NCBI GenBank assembly: GCA_002709385.1 | Contig: PAQS01000031.1 | Coordinates: forward strand, 7,516 to 71,515 | DNA length: 64,000 nt | Direction: 5' to 3' | Source of the DNA: Waddliaceae bacterium | GTDB taxonomy: Bacteria; Chlamydiota; Chlamydiia; Chlamydiales; GCA-2709385 | Part shown: piece by piece, positions 1-9,386 of the stretch | How positions within the stretch are numbered: position 1 is the first letter of the stretch | Layout of the letters: each line of letters begins with the position of its first letter | Translations under genes and position numbers: made by a program | The notes under the pieces: model-generated | Seen by the model: the letters and a program-made list of their open reading frames with translations, nothing else | What the model was told of the DNA's origin: nothing | Database searches by the model: none

Positions 1-50
1 AACCTCGTTTTCAACTAGAATGCTAAAGCTGTGAATTAGGTGTTCAAGTT

Positions 51-1364
51 TTACGAGCGCTTTCTAACAAAAACTCCAATCAAAATAAAAATCAATGGAA
101 CTAAAATAAGAGCAAAAACCCCCTCTCTCCTTAACGCCCCACTAAACATGTTTTTGATTTGATACCAGAAAGAGCTAGGAATTTCTTCTGCTGAAAAAAT
201 AGGACGTTCTTCGTTTACAAGACCATCTTCAGAAAAAATATGTAAAACTCCTACTTCCTCACCTTGCGCAATAGGTGGAGATAAATCACTCCATTCTAAA
301 TCACTTTTTACTACAGGCTCTTCTGAAGGATAATATGAAAGTGTGATGCCTTCTTTAATCATAGGCTGAAGGGGTTTAGATGCTCCATCAATTTGAATAG
401 AGAAGTTCAATAAACCGCTACTTAAAAGCTCTTTTTCTATTTTTTCCTCCGAAAAAGCAGTATTAAAGAGACGTCTTACATCTTGGTAACGATCTTTATT
501 ATTAGGCGCTTTTAAAATAACAGCTATGAGAGAACGGTTTTCATCCTCAGCAGCTGCAACAATACAGCATCTTGCCTTACTCGTTGTTCCTGTCTTAATT
601 CCAATAGCGCGACTATCATAATATACACTTCGCTCTCTCAAAAGCATATTACCTTGAGCCCAAACAGTAGGATCTTGTTTATTTGTTTTTGGCCTCGTGT
701 ACTGAGTAGTTGATACAATGGTACGAAACATCGGATTCAACATGGCTAAACGTGCAATTTGCGCTAGATCTTTAGCTGTTGTACGATGCTCTGGATGATG
801 TAACCCACTGGGATTTAAAAATTTTGTATTTTTACACCCTTGTTTTTGCAAATACTCATTCATTTCTTTTGTAAAACTTGGTACTGAGCCTGCTACTGCG
901 TGCGCAATTACATTAGCCGCATCATTACCACTAACGAGCATCAACCCATATAGTAAATCGCGGAGCGTCATTTCTTCTCCAACTTTTAGCCCAATATGTG
1001 TTCCATCAGGCTCTAACCAATAGGCAGGAAGCTTATAATTCTCACGTACCTTTCGATCTGAATTCACAGCTCTTAAAGGATCTGATTCTGCTTTAACTAC
1101 CATATCTAGCTGATCAGAAGCTCTTTCTAATGCATAAAGAGCTGTAGCCATTTTTGTTGTACTTGCTGGAAACTGAGAATCTTCCGAGTTTTTTTCAAAT
1201 AGAACAGCACCTGTTTCAGCATTCATAAGAATCGCTGATTCAGATTCAACATAAATTTCTAATGGTTTAGCGTTTAAATAAAGAGAAGATAAGAGAAAAA
1301 GGGCAAGTAGCCCACACAAGCTATAAAGATGCGCTTTTATTTCTAACCGTGTTTTTATCATCAA
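51..1364 (-). CDS. dacF: D-alanyl-D-alanine carboxypeptidase (PBP5/DacF family)
   Basis: Trims the terminal D-Ala from peptidoglycan stem peptides in the periplasm. All three penicillin-binding motifs of the S11 family are visible: S68-T-T-K71, S145-G-N147 and a K-T-G near residue 258. A hydrophobic segment near residues 15-32 is a signal or anchor. A second near the C-terminus, followed by R-K-R-S, should act as a membrane tail. About 437 residues, normal for the family. The start fits a GAGG element about 8 nt upstream. In C. trachomatis the homologue (CT_551) sits in the same block as dnaE, hisS and mip. Family call is firm; the symbol follows chlamydial usage. Confidence 0.93.
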   Translation of the reverse strand: MMIKTRLEIKAHLYSLCGLLALFLLSSLYLNAKPLEIYVESESAILMNAETGAVLFEKNSEDSQFPASTTKMATALYALERASDQLDMVVKAESDPLRAVNSDRKVRENYKLPAYWLEPDGTHIGLKVGEEMTLRDLLYGLMLVSGNDAANVIAHAVAGSVPSFTKEMNEYLQKQGCKNTKFLNPSGLHHPEHRTTAKDLAQIARLAMLNPMFRTIVSTTQYTRPKTNKQDPTVWAQGNMLLRERSVYYDSRAIGIKTGTTSKARCCIVAAAEDENRSLIAVILKAPNNKDRYQDVRRLFNTAFSEEKIEKELLSSGLLNFSIQIDGASKPLQPMIKEGITLSYYPSEEPVVKSDLEWSDLSPPIAQGEEVGVLHIFSEDGLVNEERPIFSAEEIPSSFWYQIKNMFSGALRREGVFALILVPLIFILIGVFVRKRS

Positions 1365-1580
1365 GCGAACCTCAAAATTGAAATCTATTGCGCTATTCTA
1401 ATGATTCAATGAAACGTTTCTTTTCTCGTATTCAAGATCTAAAAATCAATCATTTAACATAAAAGATTTATAAGCAAAAAAAAATAACTCGCCTCTTTTT
1501 ATAAAGTTTTGCATCAAACCGCCGATATCTTTCCTTGTAACGGACTGACCATCCGAGAGAGCTGGATTTAGGAGGTTTCC

Positions 1581-2009
1581 ATGGCGAACCTAGCAATTTA
1601 CGAAGCGGCCTTTACCAAATATATGGGTAATTTGGCCCATTATGCACCTGACGGAATTCTTTCTATAGACTTAGATTTATTGCAAAGTCTTGGAATTCTA
1701 GAACAAGATGACTTCGATACTGCGCAAACAGATCATCTTGCGCGCTATTTTCACGTTATTGAATCTCCCGAAAAGATCACCCTCTTTAATGAACAGTTTG
1801 TTATTTGGATCGTTCCTGAGCATATGCAACATACCCCGATCACTTATGCTTTAGTAGCGCTTAATCATGTAAAACAAGAACCACAATTAGAAATTGTTTT
1901 AGCTGCGTCTGGAATTTACAATACTTCTCGATTAGTTTTACGAGTACTAGAATCTATACTGAAGGAAATACAAGAAAACGAAGATCTCCTCCAGCAACTA
2001 GATGTTTAG
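1581..2009 (+). CDS. Small conserved chlamydial protein, possibly T3S-chaperone-like
   Basis: A 142-residue soluble acidic protein with no signal peptide or membrane segment. GGAGG lies 5 nt upstream of the ATG, one of the clearest ribosome-binding sites in the window. Size, acidity, the mixed alpha/beta pattern and a helical C-terminus (L-R-V-L-E-S-I-L-K-E-I) resemble class I type III secretion chaperones, but I cannot assign it to a named family. Its position beside dacF matches a small hypothetical gene in the same chlamydial block (CT_550 by memory). It is convergent with the LptE-like gene and shares a terminator-like hairpin with it. Function unknown. Confidence 0.7.
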   Translation: MANLAIYEAAFTKYMGNLAHYAPDGILSIDLDLLQSLGILEQDDFDTAQTDHLARYFHVIESPEKITLFNEQFVIWIVPEHMQHTPITYALVALNHVKQEPQLEIVLAASGIYNTSRLVLRVLESILKEIQENEDLLQQLDV

Positions 2010-2040
2010 AGCTTAGATCACTCTGTTTGATCTACGCTCT
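2008..2040. terminator. Bidirectional terminator-like hairpin between convergent genes
   Basis: Arms 2008-2020 (agagcttagatca) and 2028-2040 (tgatctacgctct) pair at 12 of 13 positions around a 7-nt loop. The hairpin overlaps the stop codons of both converging genes, so it encodes the last residues of the LptE-like protein. There is no clear T-run on either side, so termination strength is uncertain. Confidence 0.5.
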
Positions 2041-2630
2041 AGTTCTTCATTTACCGGTTCCATATTTGGAATTGTTGCATTATTTATGTAATCTAATACT
2101 CTTTGGGCTAAACGTCTATATGCAGGGCGCCTGGCTTCCATATCAGCAGTTTTAAATTCGTTAATTTGCCCTAAGCTATCTTGAGTTATTGTTGAAGATC
2201 CTAAACGGTATTCATACTCATAATCAAAATCTAGCTCTGCATTAAGTAAAGCTTTTTCAAGAACAGGAGCACCTGTTACTCCATCTAAAACTTCTACCTC
2301 TAAAACAATTGTCAAACGCCCTTCGTTAGGAACTGTTTTCGTACCTAAACTACCATTTTTCTCCATTTCATAACGGTAACCTATAGATCTATTGCTGTAG
2401 TCCACAATTTTTGTTTTTAAGATAAGATCAGCGCTTTCTTCTTTATATCTTAGTGGACCTGATATGCCAGCTGCTCGAACCAATTCAGCAGTTAAATACC
2501 CCGCATCGTCTCCTTCTACATAAGGTATAGAAATCGTGTTATGGTACATTGTTGAACCCCCGTGTCCCCAATGATAACCATGACAAGAACTCATGGTAAT
2601 GAGCAAAAATAGACAAGCAAACAAGCGCAT
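2013..2630 (-). CDS. LptE-like lipoprotein
   Basis: A 205-residue putative outer-membrane lipoprotein. The N-terminus is a short hydrophobic signal ending in M-S-S-C, a usable lipobox. The mature part resembles LptE: an early region about a stress on a symmetrical assembly (V-E-G-D-D-A-G-Y-L), beta-strand-rich middle, and a C-terminal helix with R-R-L-A-Q-R-V-L-D-Y-I, typical of the family. LptE plugs the LptD translocon that delivers LPS to the outer membrane. Upstream GGAAT supports the ATG. It lies just after the BamD-like gene on the same strand, as in Chlamydia (CT_548/CT_547), forming a small envelope-assembly group. Confidence 0.65.
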   Translation of the reverse strand: MRLFACLFLLITMSSCHGYHWGHGGSTMYHNTISIPYVEGDDAGYLTAELVRAAGISGPLRYKEESADLILKTKIVDYSNRSIGYRYEMEKNGSLGTKTVPNEGRLTIVLEVEVLDGVTGAPVLEKALLNAELDFDYEYEYRLGSSTITQDSLGQINEFKTADMEARRPAYRRLAQRVLDYINNATIPNMEPVNEELERRSNRVI

Positions 2631-2787
2631 GGCATTCCTCTAAAAATAAAGCACAGCAATCAATCTAGCTGCCCTAAGTCTCTCTCTATAAATAAACTTA
2701 TCCCAAACAATCTAAAGTAATCACTTGTTGAGATAAGCCGAATTTATGAAATTCTTTATTTACACTCTAACAGCTATTGACTATTGA

Positions 2788-3756
2788 TTAAACATTCAAA
2801 TCCGAAATCATAAATTCGGGATCTAATACTACTAGTCTTTTTTGAGAACTTTCTGCTGCTTTAGTCTCTGGAAAACGAGCTATCGCATTTTTATAGTAAA
2901 TCAAAGAGGAGTTCGTTTTTTTACGTCTCTCATAAAAGCGACCGGTTTCGTATAAGGCTTGAGCATAAACCTGTTCCATTTCTTTGTAGGCTATATCTAG
3001 CTTAGCAATAAAATCATGTTGTGGAAACTGCTCTAAAAACTTACGTCGATTGATTTCTGCTAGAGACAATAAATCTGGATTGTCTAATTCTTTTTTGCAT
3101 TGTTTCAAATACACATTAGCTAATTCTACATAGGCATCAGGGACGAGGTGATGTTTAGGAAAACGTTGAATTAACTTATTAAGTGATTCAATCGACTGTC
3201 TGTAATTTTTCTGCTTAAGATAAACTTTTGCTGCTGCGCTTAGAGCTCTAGCTGTAATTTCATGATAAGGAAAAGTACGCATTAACTCTTCATAGATTTC
3301 AAGGCTATCACTTTTACTACGAACCCATTTTGGCATTGATTCAAGACCAAAAAGGTGTCGCCTGCTTCCTTTGCGGTAAGCTTCAGCAATTTGAAATTTA
3401 AGTTCTGCTGTTTCTTCAAAAAATTTAGGGCTAGAGATCACCGACAAATATTGATCTAATCTATTATTTGCTGCCTCTGGATCTCCTAAATTAAAAAGCC
3501 CAAGAGCTTCGTAATACAACGCATCGTTAGCTAAAGAAGATGTTTTGTATTTTTTTTGAATAATTGTAAAATGTCGCAGTAATTCTTCCCAGTTCTCATC
3601 CTGGTATGCTTTTTGCCCTTGCGAGTAGTGTTCTTGAACAGATAAATCTACTACTGTCTTTTTGCTCGATTCGTAATTAGCTGGTAGCGAAGAGGCCCAT
3701 AATAAACAAGATGAAGCAAATAAAACTTGAAAAAACTTAAAAGTGCGAGAATGCAT
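2788..3756 (-). CDS. BamD/ComL-like TPR protein
   Basis: A 322-residue exported TPR protein. After a signal peptide (about residues 1-28) come five to six TPR-like helix pairs (for example Y-H-S-Q-G-Q-K-A-Y-Q, then A-L-Y-Y-E-A-L-G-L-F-N and Y-V-E-L-A-N-V-Y-L-K). The spacing fits BamD, the lipoprotein that works with BamA in outer-membrane protein insertion. C17 in A-S-S-C could be a lipidation site, but cleavage after S-L-P-A is equally plausible, so lipoprotein status is open. It corresponds to CT_547 in chlamydial synteny. Longer than E. coli BamD (about 245 residues), so a general TPR periplasmic protein remains possible. Confidence 0.68.
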   Translation of the reverse strand: MHSRTFKFFQVLFASSCLLWASSLPANYESSKKTVVDLSVQEHYSQGQKAYQDENWEELLRHFTIIQKKYKTSSLANDALYYEALGLFNLGDPEAANNRLDQYLSVISSPKFFEETAELKFQIAEAYRKGSRRHLFGLESMPKWVRSKSDSLEIYEELMRTFPYHEITARALSAAAKVYLKQKNYRQSIESLNKLIQRFPKHHLVPDAYVELANVYLKQCKKELDNPDLLSLAEINRRKFLEQFPQHDFIAKLDIAYKEMEQVYAQALYETGRFYERRKKTNSSLIYYKNAIARFPETKAAESSQKRLVVLDPEFMISDLNV

Positions 3757-3858
3757 TATGCGGTCCTTACTTAAGAGACGAGCGTATTTATAAAATTCGA
3801 AAAAACTATAATCTATCTTGATTTTTTTGCCCAGAAAGGCAAAAAACCTGCTTTAAAA

Positions 3859-6800
3859 CTATTCTGCATAAGACAAAACTCCAGGAATTTCTTGTACAGC
3901 TTTTTTAAGTTTTTCTCCTGGAACAACTCCCCATCGACTCTGAATATCAACTCTGGCAATAGCATACTTGCCTGTTTCAAAATCTAAGTGCACAGGCACG
4001 GTACCATGATGAGAACGGAATACTTTTTTCAGCTCAAGAATGTTACTTAAATGCAATTCTTCAGCGTTCAATCTGATGGTAACAAGTTTAGGAGCAGTTT
4101 TTTCTTTTGTTTCTGCTTCTTGTTTTTTCTCATCTTGTGCTGCTGTTCGAGGTTTTTTATCACGGGACTTGGCATACTGTAGCCTCTGTACTTGTAATTT
4201 TGCTCGATCGAATGCGCGATCACACTCTTCTATCATAGCTTCATTAACACGATTGAGATCTCCAATCCAATGACAAGTAAGCCTTATGTTTCCTTCTGTT
4301 CTATCTAAACCTAAAACACCATATAAAAGCTGATTTTCACCTAAAAGAGTGCTTTTTTCTTCATATTGCTCGGGCCAGACAGGTAATTCATAACGTTCCA
4401 TTCCTGAGCTAATGGTCAATATAGCAAATTTTTTCTGTGTTCGAGCAGACACACGAACTGTTGAAGAATCTATAATGAAAGCTGAGCGAAACACAGCGAG
4501 GTTATCCATCGTTTCTAAGTGGTGCAATGGAACACAAGAAAGTCTTTGTAAAACTGGTTTAAACGCATCTAAAGGATGCCCTGTAAGGAAAAAACCTAAT
4601 AACTCTTTTTCCTTGAGGAACACAGAGTTTGGATCACTTGGAGATTTTACTTCTGGTGCTTTACGAAAATGTTGATTCGTTCCTTCATCTAGTAAAGAGA
4701 AAAGGGAAATCACTCCTGTTGCTTTTTCTTTTCTTTCTTTTTGAGCCGTATCATACATGTCATCAATACACATACGCAGTTGATCACGAGACCACTTCGT
4801 AAAATCAAATGCTCCCGCTTCAACAAGATTTACGATCATTTTTTTCCCAACCTTCTTGAGATCTACTCTCTCAAAAAAGCTATAGAAATCCTCGAATATT
4901 CCTTTATTTTTTCTTTCGTTGATGATCGATTCAACAACTCCTTCACCAACTCCTTTAATAGCACTCATTGCAAAGCGAATACCTGATGTTGTAGCGGTAA
5001 AGCTACTTCCCGCTTCATTAACGTCTGGTGGTAAAATTGCTATTCCCATGGATTGGCATTCTCGAATAAACTTTGCAACCTTACTTACATCATCACGGTC
5101 ACAAGTCATCAAAGCAGCCATCCACTCTCTAGGATAATTTGCTTTTAGATAAGCTGTTACATAACTTAAATAGCCATAAGCTGCTGCGTGCGATTTGTTA
5201 AAACCATATGCAGCAAACTTTTCCATTTGATCGAAAATAGCCATGGAGCACTCTTCTTCGATACCATTTTCTGCAGCTCCTTCACGAAACTTCATTCGTT
5301 GCTGAGCCATTTGCTCCATGTCTTTTTTACCCATGGCTCGACGTAAAACATCCCCCTCTCCTAAAGAGAAACCGGCTAATGTCTGTGCAATTTGCATCAC
5401 CTGCTCTTGATAAACCATAATACCGTAGGTTTCTTCAAGAATATCTTTCATCCACGGGTGGTTAAACTCAATAGGTTCTCTGCCATGTTTACGGTTGATA
5501 AATGATGGAATCATATCCATCGGACCTGGGCGATAAAGAGAAACTACCGCAATAATTTCTTCAAACTTATCAAGGTGGAGTTGCCGAGCTAGCTCCTGCA
5601 TTCCAGGAGATTCCAACTGAAAGACTCCTAAAGTTTTTCCTTGATTCAGCAGAGAGAATGTTGCTTCATCATCCAAGGGTAAATCCATCCAATCAATATC
5701 AACCTTATGATTTTCTTTAATAGCATTCACACAAACTTGGATGGAGGTAAGTGTTTTTAAGCCTAAAAAGTCTACTTTAAGCATACCTACAGATTCTACG
5801 GGCTTCATAGAAAACTGCGTTGCAGCCATTTCAGCATCTTTTGGCTTAAAGATTGGGATATGTTCTGTCAGTGGATCACCACAAATAATAATCCCAGCTG
5901 CGTGAATTCCTGTATTTCGAATAGCTCCTTCTAAACGCCGAGCATACTTGATGAGTTCTTGGCCTTCTTCATCATGTTCAGCCATACTGCGTAAATCAGG
6001 ATCAATTTCTAAAGCCTTTTCAATTGTCATTCCTAGGTCATCAGGAATTAACTTGGCAATTGCATTGACTTTCGAAAGAGGGACACTAAGAACCCTTCCT
6101 ACATCTTTAATCGCCATTTTAGCTTTCATTGTTCCGAAAGTCACAATTTGAGCGACATTTTCTTGGCCATACTTGTTCAGGGTATAATCAATTACTTTCC
6201 CTCTTTTATCCATGCAAATATCAACATCGATATCAGGGTAAGAAATACGCTCTGGATTGATGAAACGCTCAAAGAACAAATTGAACCGTAATGGCTCAAT
6301 GTCTGTAATGCCGATAAGATAAAGGATGATTGATCCTGCTCCAGATCCTCTACCAGGGCCTACTGGAATACGATGATTTTTGGCCCAATCGATAAAGTCC
6401 CAAACAATCAATAAGTAATCACACATCCCTTTCGAAGCGATGATGCTCATTTCATAATTGAGTCGATCACGGACAACTTCCATGGGATCTTTTTCAGGGT
6501 ATTTCTCTGCGACCTTTTTCAATCTAGAAGGAGTATAGCGTCTTGAAATCCCTTCTTCACATAAACGCCATAGATAAGATTCTACTTCTTTTTTTTGTTC
6601 CTCATCAGAATACTCTTTCCCTTCTAAAGTGGGAGGTAGATAAACCGGGTAATGTTTGCTATCAAAATCAATAGCAACATTACAGCGATCTGCTATCTCT
6701 AAGCTGCATGCAAGAGCTTCTGGTAGATCTGAAAAAAGAGCTTCCATATCTTCTACAGATTTGAAGTGCAGGTCGTGTGTAGGGTAAGTATTTCGTTTTG

Positions 6801-7611
6801 GATTGGGTATGCGAGCTTTATTATTTCCTAAAGAGTCTTTCTCCCAGATTTCACATGGTTCACCAGACTGAATATTTAACTGAATTTCATGTGCTTTCCA
6901 ATCTTCACGCTCTAAATAATGAATATCACTCGTCGCTACAACTGACAATGCTCGCTTGGCTGCCTCTTCTAGTACAGCTACTTCAGCAGATTTTAAGCGC
7001 TCTACATTTGCTAAATAATTTTCTCGTAACCAGGGTTCTCTGTCCATCATATCATCAGACATCTGGCTATCCGTCATACCGTCACGTTGTATTTGCAAAT
7101 AAAGCCGATCTGGATATGTTTTTTGCAACCAAAGCATTTCAGCTTCTATTACTTCATTTTTTTTAGAAAGTAATGCATGACCTAACTCACTGGCAGGTAA
7201 ACCTGTCATACAAATCAAGCCTTCTGAATATTTTTCTAAAACTTCTTTATCAACTCGAGGACGATAATAAAACCCTTCTAAAAACCCTATAGAAGATAAT
7301 TTACATAGATTGTGATACCCTGCTTTATCTATAGCTAAAAGAACTAATTGATAAGATACAGGCTTTCCACCTTCACGTCGTTTATCTGTGCGTGATCCCG
7401 GAGCTACATTAAATTCGCACCCAATAATTGGTTTGACGCCTTCACTTTTACAAGCTTTATAAAAGTCTACTACTCCAAATAAATTACCATGATCTGTTAA
7501 GGCCAGCGCAGGTATATCAAAAGCACTGGCTTTTTTAGCTAAACCTTGGACCGAAGCGGGGCTATCTAAAAGTGAGTACTGGGAATGAACATGTAAAGGA
7601 ATCCAGGGCAC
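3859..7611 (-). CDS. dnaE: DNA polymerase III alpha subunit
   Basis: Catalytic subunit of the replicative polymerase. An N-terminal PHP domain begins with P-L-H-V-H-S-Q-Y-S. The polymerase core has the two catalytic Asp in PDIDVDICMD near residue 460 and the third in K-V-D-F-L-G-L-K near 612. Helix-hairpin-helix and OB-fold regions follow. I chose GTG at 7611, giving MPWIPLHVHSQYS, because this matches the usual N-terminus (M-x-W-I-P-L-H); an in-frame TTG at 7626 would add five residues. About 1250 residues, normal for DnaE1. It is followed on the left by the BamD-like gene after a gap of about 100 bases. Confidence 0.97.
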   Translation of the reverse strand: MPWIPLHVHSQYSLLDSPASVQGLAKKASAFDIPALALTDHGNLFGVVDFYKACKSEGVKPIIGCEFNVAPGSRTDKRREGGKPVSYQLVLLAIDKAGYHNLCKLSSIGFLEGFYYRPRVDKEVLEKYSEGLICMTGLPASELGHALLSKKNEVIEAEMLWLQKTYPDRLYLQIQRDGMTDSQMSDDMMDREPWLRENYLANVERLKSAEVAVLEEAAKRALSVVATSDIHYLEREDWKAHEIQLNIQSGEPCEIWEKDSLGNNKARIPNPKRNTYPTHDLHFKSVEDMEALFSDLPEALACSLEIADRCNVAIDFDSKHYPVYLPPTLEGKEYSDEEQKKEVESYLWRLCEEGISRRYTPSRLKKVAEKYPEKDPMEVVRDRLNYEMSIIASKGMCDYLLIVWDFIDWAKNHRIPVGPGRGSGAGSIILYLIGITDIEPLRFNLFFERFINPERISYPDIDVDICMDKRGKVIDYTLNKYGQENVAQIVTFGTMKAKMAIKDVGRVLSVPLSKVNAIAKLIPDDLGMTIEKALEIDPDLRSMAEHDEEGQELIKYARRLEGAIRNTGIHAAGIIICGDPLTEHIPIFKPKDAEMAATQFSMKPVESVGMLKVDFLGLKTLTSIQVCVNAIKENHKVDIDWMDLPLDDEATFSLLNQGKTLGVFQLESPGMQELARQLHLDKFEEIIAVVSLYRPGPMDMIPSFINRKHGREPIEFNHPWMKDILEETYGIMVYQEQVMQIAQTLAGFSLGEGDVLRRAMGKKDMEQMAQQRMKFREGAAENGIEEECSMAIFDQMEKFAAYGFNKSHAAAYGYLSYVTAYLKANYPREWMAALMTCDRDDVSKVAKFIRECQSMGIAILPPDVNEAGSSFTATTSGIRFAMSAIKGVGEGVVESIINERKNKGIFEDFYSFFERVDLKKVGKKMIVNLVEAGAFDFTKWSRDQLRMCIDDMYDTAQKERKEKATGVISLFSLLDEGTNQHFRKAPEVKSPSDPNSVFLKEKELLGFFLTGHPLDAFKPVLQRLSCVPLHHLETMDNLAVFRSAFIIDSSTVRVSARTQKKFAILTISSGMERYELPVWPEQYEEKSTLLGENQLLYGVLGLDRTEGNIRLTCHWIGDLNRVNEAMIEECDRAFDRAKLQVQRLQYAKSRDKKPRTAAQDEKKQEAETKEKTAPKLVTIRLNAEELHLSNILELKKVFRSHHGTVPVHLDFETGKYAIARVDIQSRWGVVPGEKLKKAVQEIPGVLSYAE

Positions 7612-7677
7612 TGTGATTTCTCTCAAAAATAAGCATCAATAATAGAGAATTATGCCGTAAAACGGATAGGAATGAAA

Positions 7678-7715
7678 CCCCCGAATCTCCTTTATTATTA
7701 GGTGACCATCGGGGG
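7678..7715 (-). terminator. Terminator-like hairpin after uhpC
   Basis: cccccga (7678-7684) and tcggggg (7709-7715) form a 7-bp GC-rich stem with a 24-nt loop just beyond the uhpC stop on the minus strand. The loop is long and the following T-run is weak (tttcatt), so this is a candidate only. Confidence 0.4.
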
Positions 7716-7728
7716 AAGGAATTAGCAT

Positions 7729-9057
7729 TCAGATTTTATCTTTTTTTTTTTGAAGTGACCACATCGGTAATAAGCATAAAGTAGCTAAAACACAACAAAT
7801 CAATACTGCTGCAAAAAAGCCGTACCATTCCCAATCTTCAATAATCCTTCCTAGAGGATAACCTGCTGCTGCCGCTCCCATATAGGCAAAACATCCTACA
7901 AATCCCGTAGCTGCTCCAGCTGATTTTTTATGCGCAAGCTCTGCTGCCGCCATACCAATAAGCATTTGAGGTCCAAAAACGAAGAAACCAATACAAAATA
8001 CAATAGCAATATCTAAATATACATGATTAGCTGGTACAAGCCACAATCCCCAAACTGATAACAAAGTAGCTAACGCATAAAGTACGTTTACAGGTCCGCG
8101 CTTTCCAGAAAAGGTAACATCAGAAATCCATCCAGCAGCGAGGCTACCAAGAAAACCACCTAATTCGAATGCTGTTATAGATTTTCCTGCATCGAAATAA
8201 GTGTATCCCTTACTTTCTACCAAATATAAAACAGTCCAATCATTAGCAGCGGTACGCACGACATAAACAAAGAAATAGGCGAATCCAAGCAGCCATAAAT
8301 AGGGATTTTTATATATATACTTCTTTAAAATTTCACTTGTTGACAAAGATGAATCTGTATCTTGAACAGATTCCGCCTCATCTTGACGATATTTGGCAAC
8401 TGGAGGGAGCCCCATGGATTGAGGGGTATCTCGTAAACGATTCCATACAAAAACTCCACATAAGATACAGAGAACTCCTGGCACATACATTGCCATGCGC
8501 CAGCCCCAGTGGTAAGCACAGAATCCAGCAATCAGGGGAATAAGTGCTCCACCTATATTATGTGAAGTATTCCATACAGCCCACCATCTTCCTCGCTCCG
8601 ATTGCGAGTACCAATGAGTCAAATATTTTGCAATAGGAGGCCAACCAAAGCCTTGAAACCAGCCATTTAGTCCCCAGAACAAAGCGAAAAGCCACAAAGA
8701 TGAAGACATTCCAAAAAGAATATTACAGATACCCGTGGCAATAAGACCGAAAGAAAAGAAATAACGTGGATTAGTGATATCTGAAACAATTCCACTAACA
8801 AATTTACTGATTCCATAACTACAATACAATATTGTTGCCAAGAGACCAAGATCAGCCTTAGAAAACCCTAATTCTGCAATCATCGCAGGCATAGCGAATG
8901 TGAAGCTTTTCCGGGTAAAGTAAAAAAAAGCATACCCAATAAAAATCGAGTAAAAAGTACGCACCCGCCAGTGCTTGTACGTTTTTTTTACTTGTTCAGT
9001 ATCTTGTATTTCAGACTGTGGAGCGTCTGGTTTAAGTTTATCAAGTAAACCTTTCAC
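7729..9057 (-). CDS. uhpC: Hexose-phosphate antiporter (MFS, OPA family)
   Basis: A 442-residue 12-segment major facilitator protein of the organophosphate:phosphate antiporter family. It should exchange host glucose-6-phosphate for inorganic phosphate at the inner membrane. Family features include F-Y-F-T-R-K-S-F in the first segment, the W-F-Q-G-F-G-W-P-P stretch, and paired six-helix halves separated by a charged loop near residues 215-240. The start is GTG at 9057 giving M-K-G-L-L-D-K-L-K; no in-frame ATG lies nearby. It sits between dnaE and hisS as in C. trachomatis (CT_544), apart from the large inserted gene. A hairpin lies in its leader (9089-9113). Confidence 0.93.
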   Translation of the reverse strand: MKGLLDKLKPDAPQSEIQDTEQVKKTYKHWRVRTFYSIFIGYAFFYFTRKSFTFAMPAMIAELGFSKADLGLLATILYCSYGISKFVSGIVSDITNPRYFFSFGLIATGICNILFGMSSSLWLFALFWGLNGWFQGFGWPPIAKYLTHWYSQSERGRWWAVWNTSHNIGGALIPLIAGFCAYHWGWRMAMYVPGVLCILCGVFVWNRLRDTPQSMGLPPVAKYRQDEAESVQDTDSSLSTSEILKKYIYKNPYLWLLGFAYFFVYVVRTAANDWTVLYLVESKGYTYFDAGKSITAFELGGFLGSLAAGWISDVTFSGKRGPVNVLYALATLLSVWGLWLVPANHVYLDIAIVFCIGFFVFGPQMLIGMAAAELAHKKSAGAATGFVGCFAYMGAAAAGYPLGRIIEDWEWYGFFAAVLICCVLATLCLLPMWSLQKKKDKI

Positions 9058-9386
9058 GTGTTATTACCACTCTTTGCCGCTATATCAAAGACTTTGGTTC
9101 ATACCAAAGGTCTAGCATTATTGCCCAGTAATTTATAAATACCAAGGAAAAGATTGCCAAAGAGACCTTAGTAAAAATTAAATTCGTGCAAAAACACTAA
9201 GCTTACGTAAAGTAATTATTTATTATTTGACCTACTATAGCGCCCTATGCTAGAACCTCTAAATAACAGCCTCTATTGGGACCCTTACTCGTCACAGTAC
9301 TTTTGACTTCATCACGATCTGACTTTGGTGAGTTGAGGCTATTTATTGAACGATATCGCAGCTAATTCTTGATTGAGACTTCTCGA
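9058..9386. other. Divergent intergenic region, promoter region for two genes
   Basis: This 329-bp gap separates leftward uhpC from the rightward 1145-residue gene, so it must hold both promoters. I see a TTGACC at 9228-9233 but no well-spaced -10. I also see a hairpin near uhpC (listed separately) and scattered actttggt/accaaag words. No coding potential or RNA gene is apparent. Confidence 0.5.
9089..9113 (-). promoter_or_regulatory. Hairpin in the uhpC leader
   Basis: agactttggt (9089-9098) and accaaaggtct (9103-9113) form a 10-bp stem with one bulged base and a 4-nt loop, about 30 nt upstream of the uhpC start codon on the minus strand. There is no T-run, so it looks like a leader structure or operator rather than a terminator. 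Function is inference. Confidence 0.3.

Noticed and set aside
6798-7166. 122-residue plus-strand frame inside dnaE
   Set aside because: Fully antisense to the PHP-domain part of dnaE and without recognisable features.
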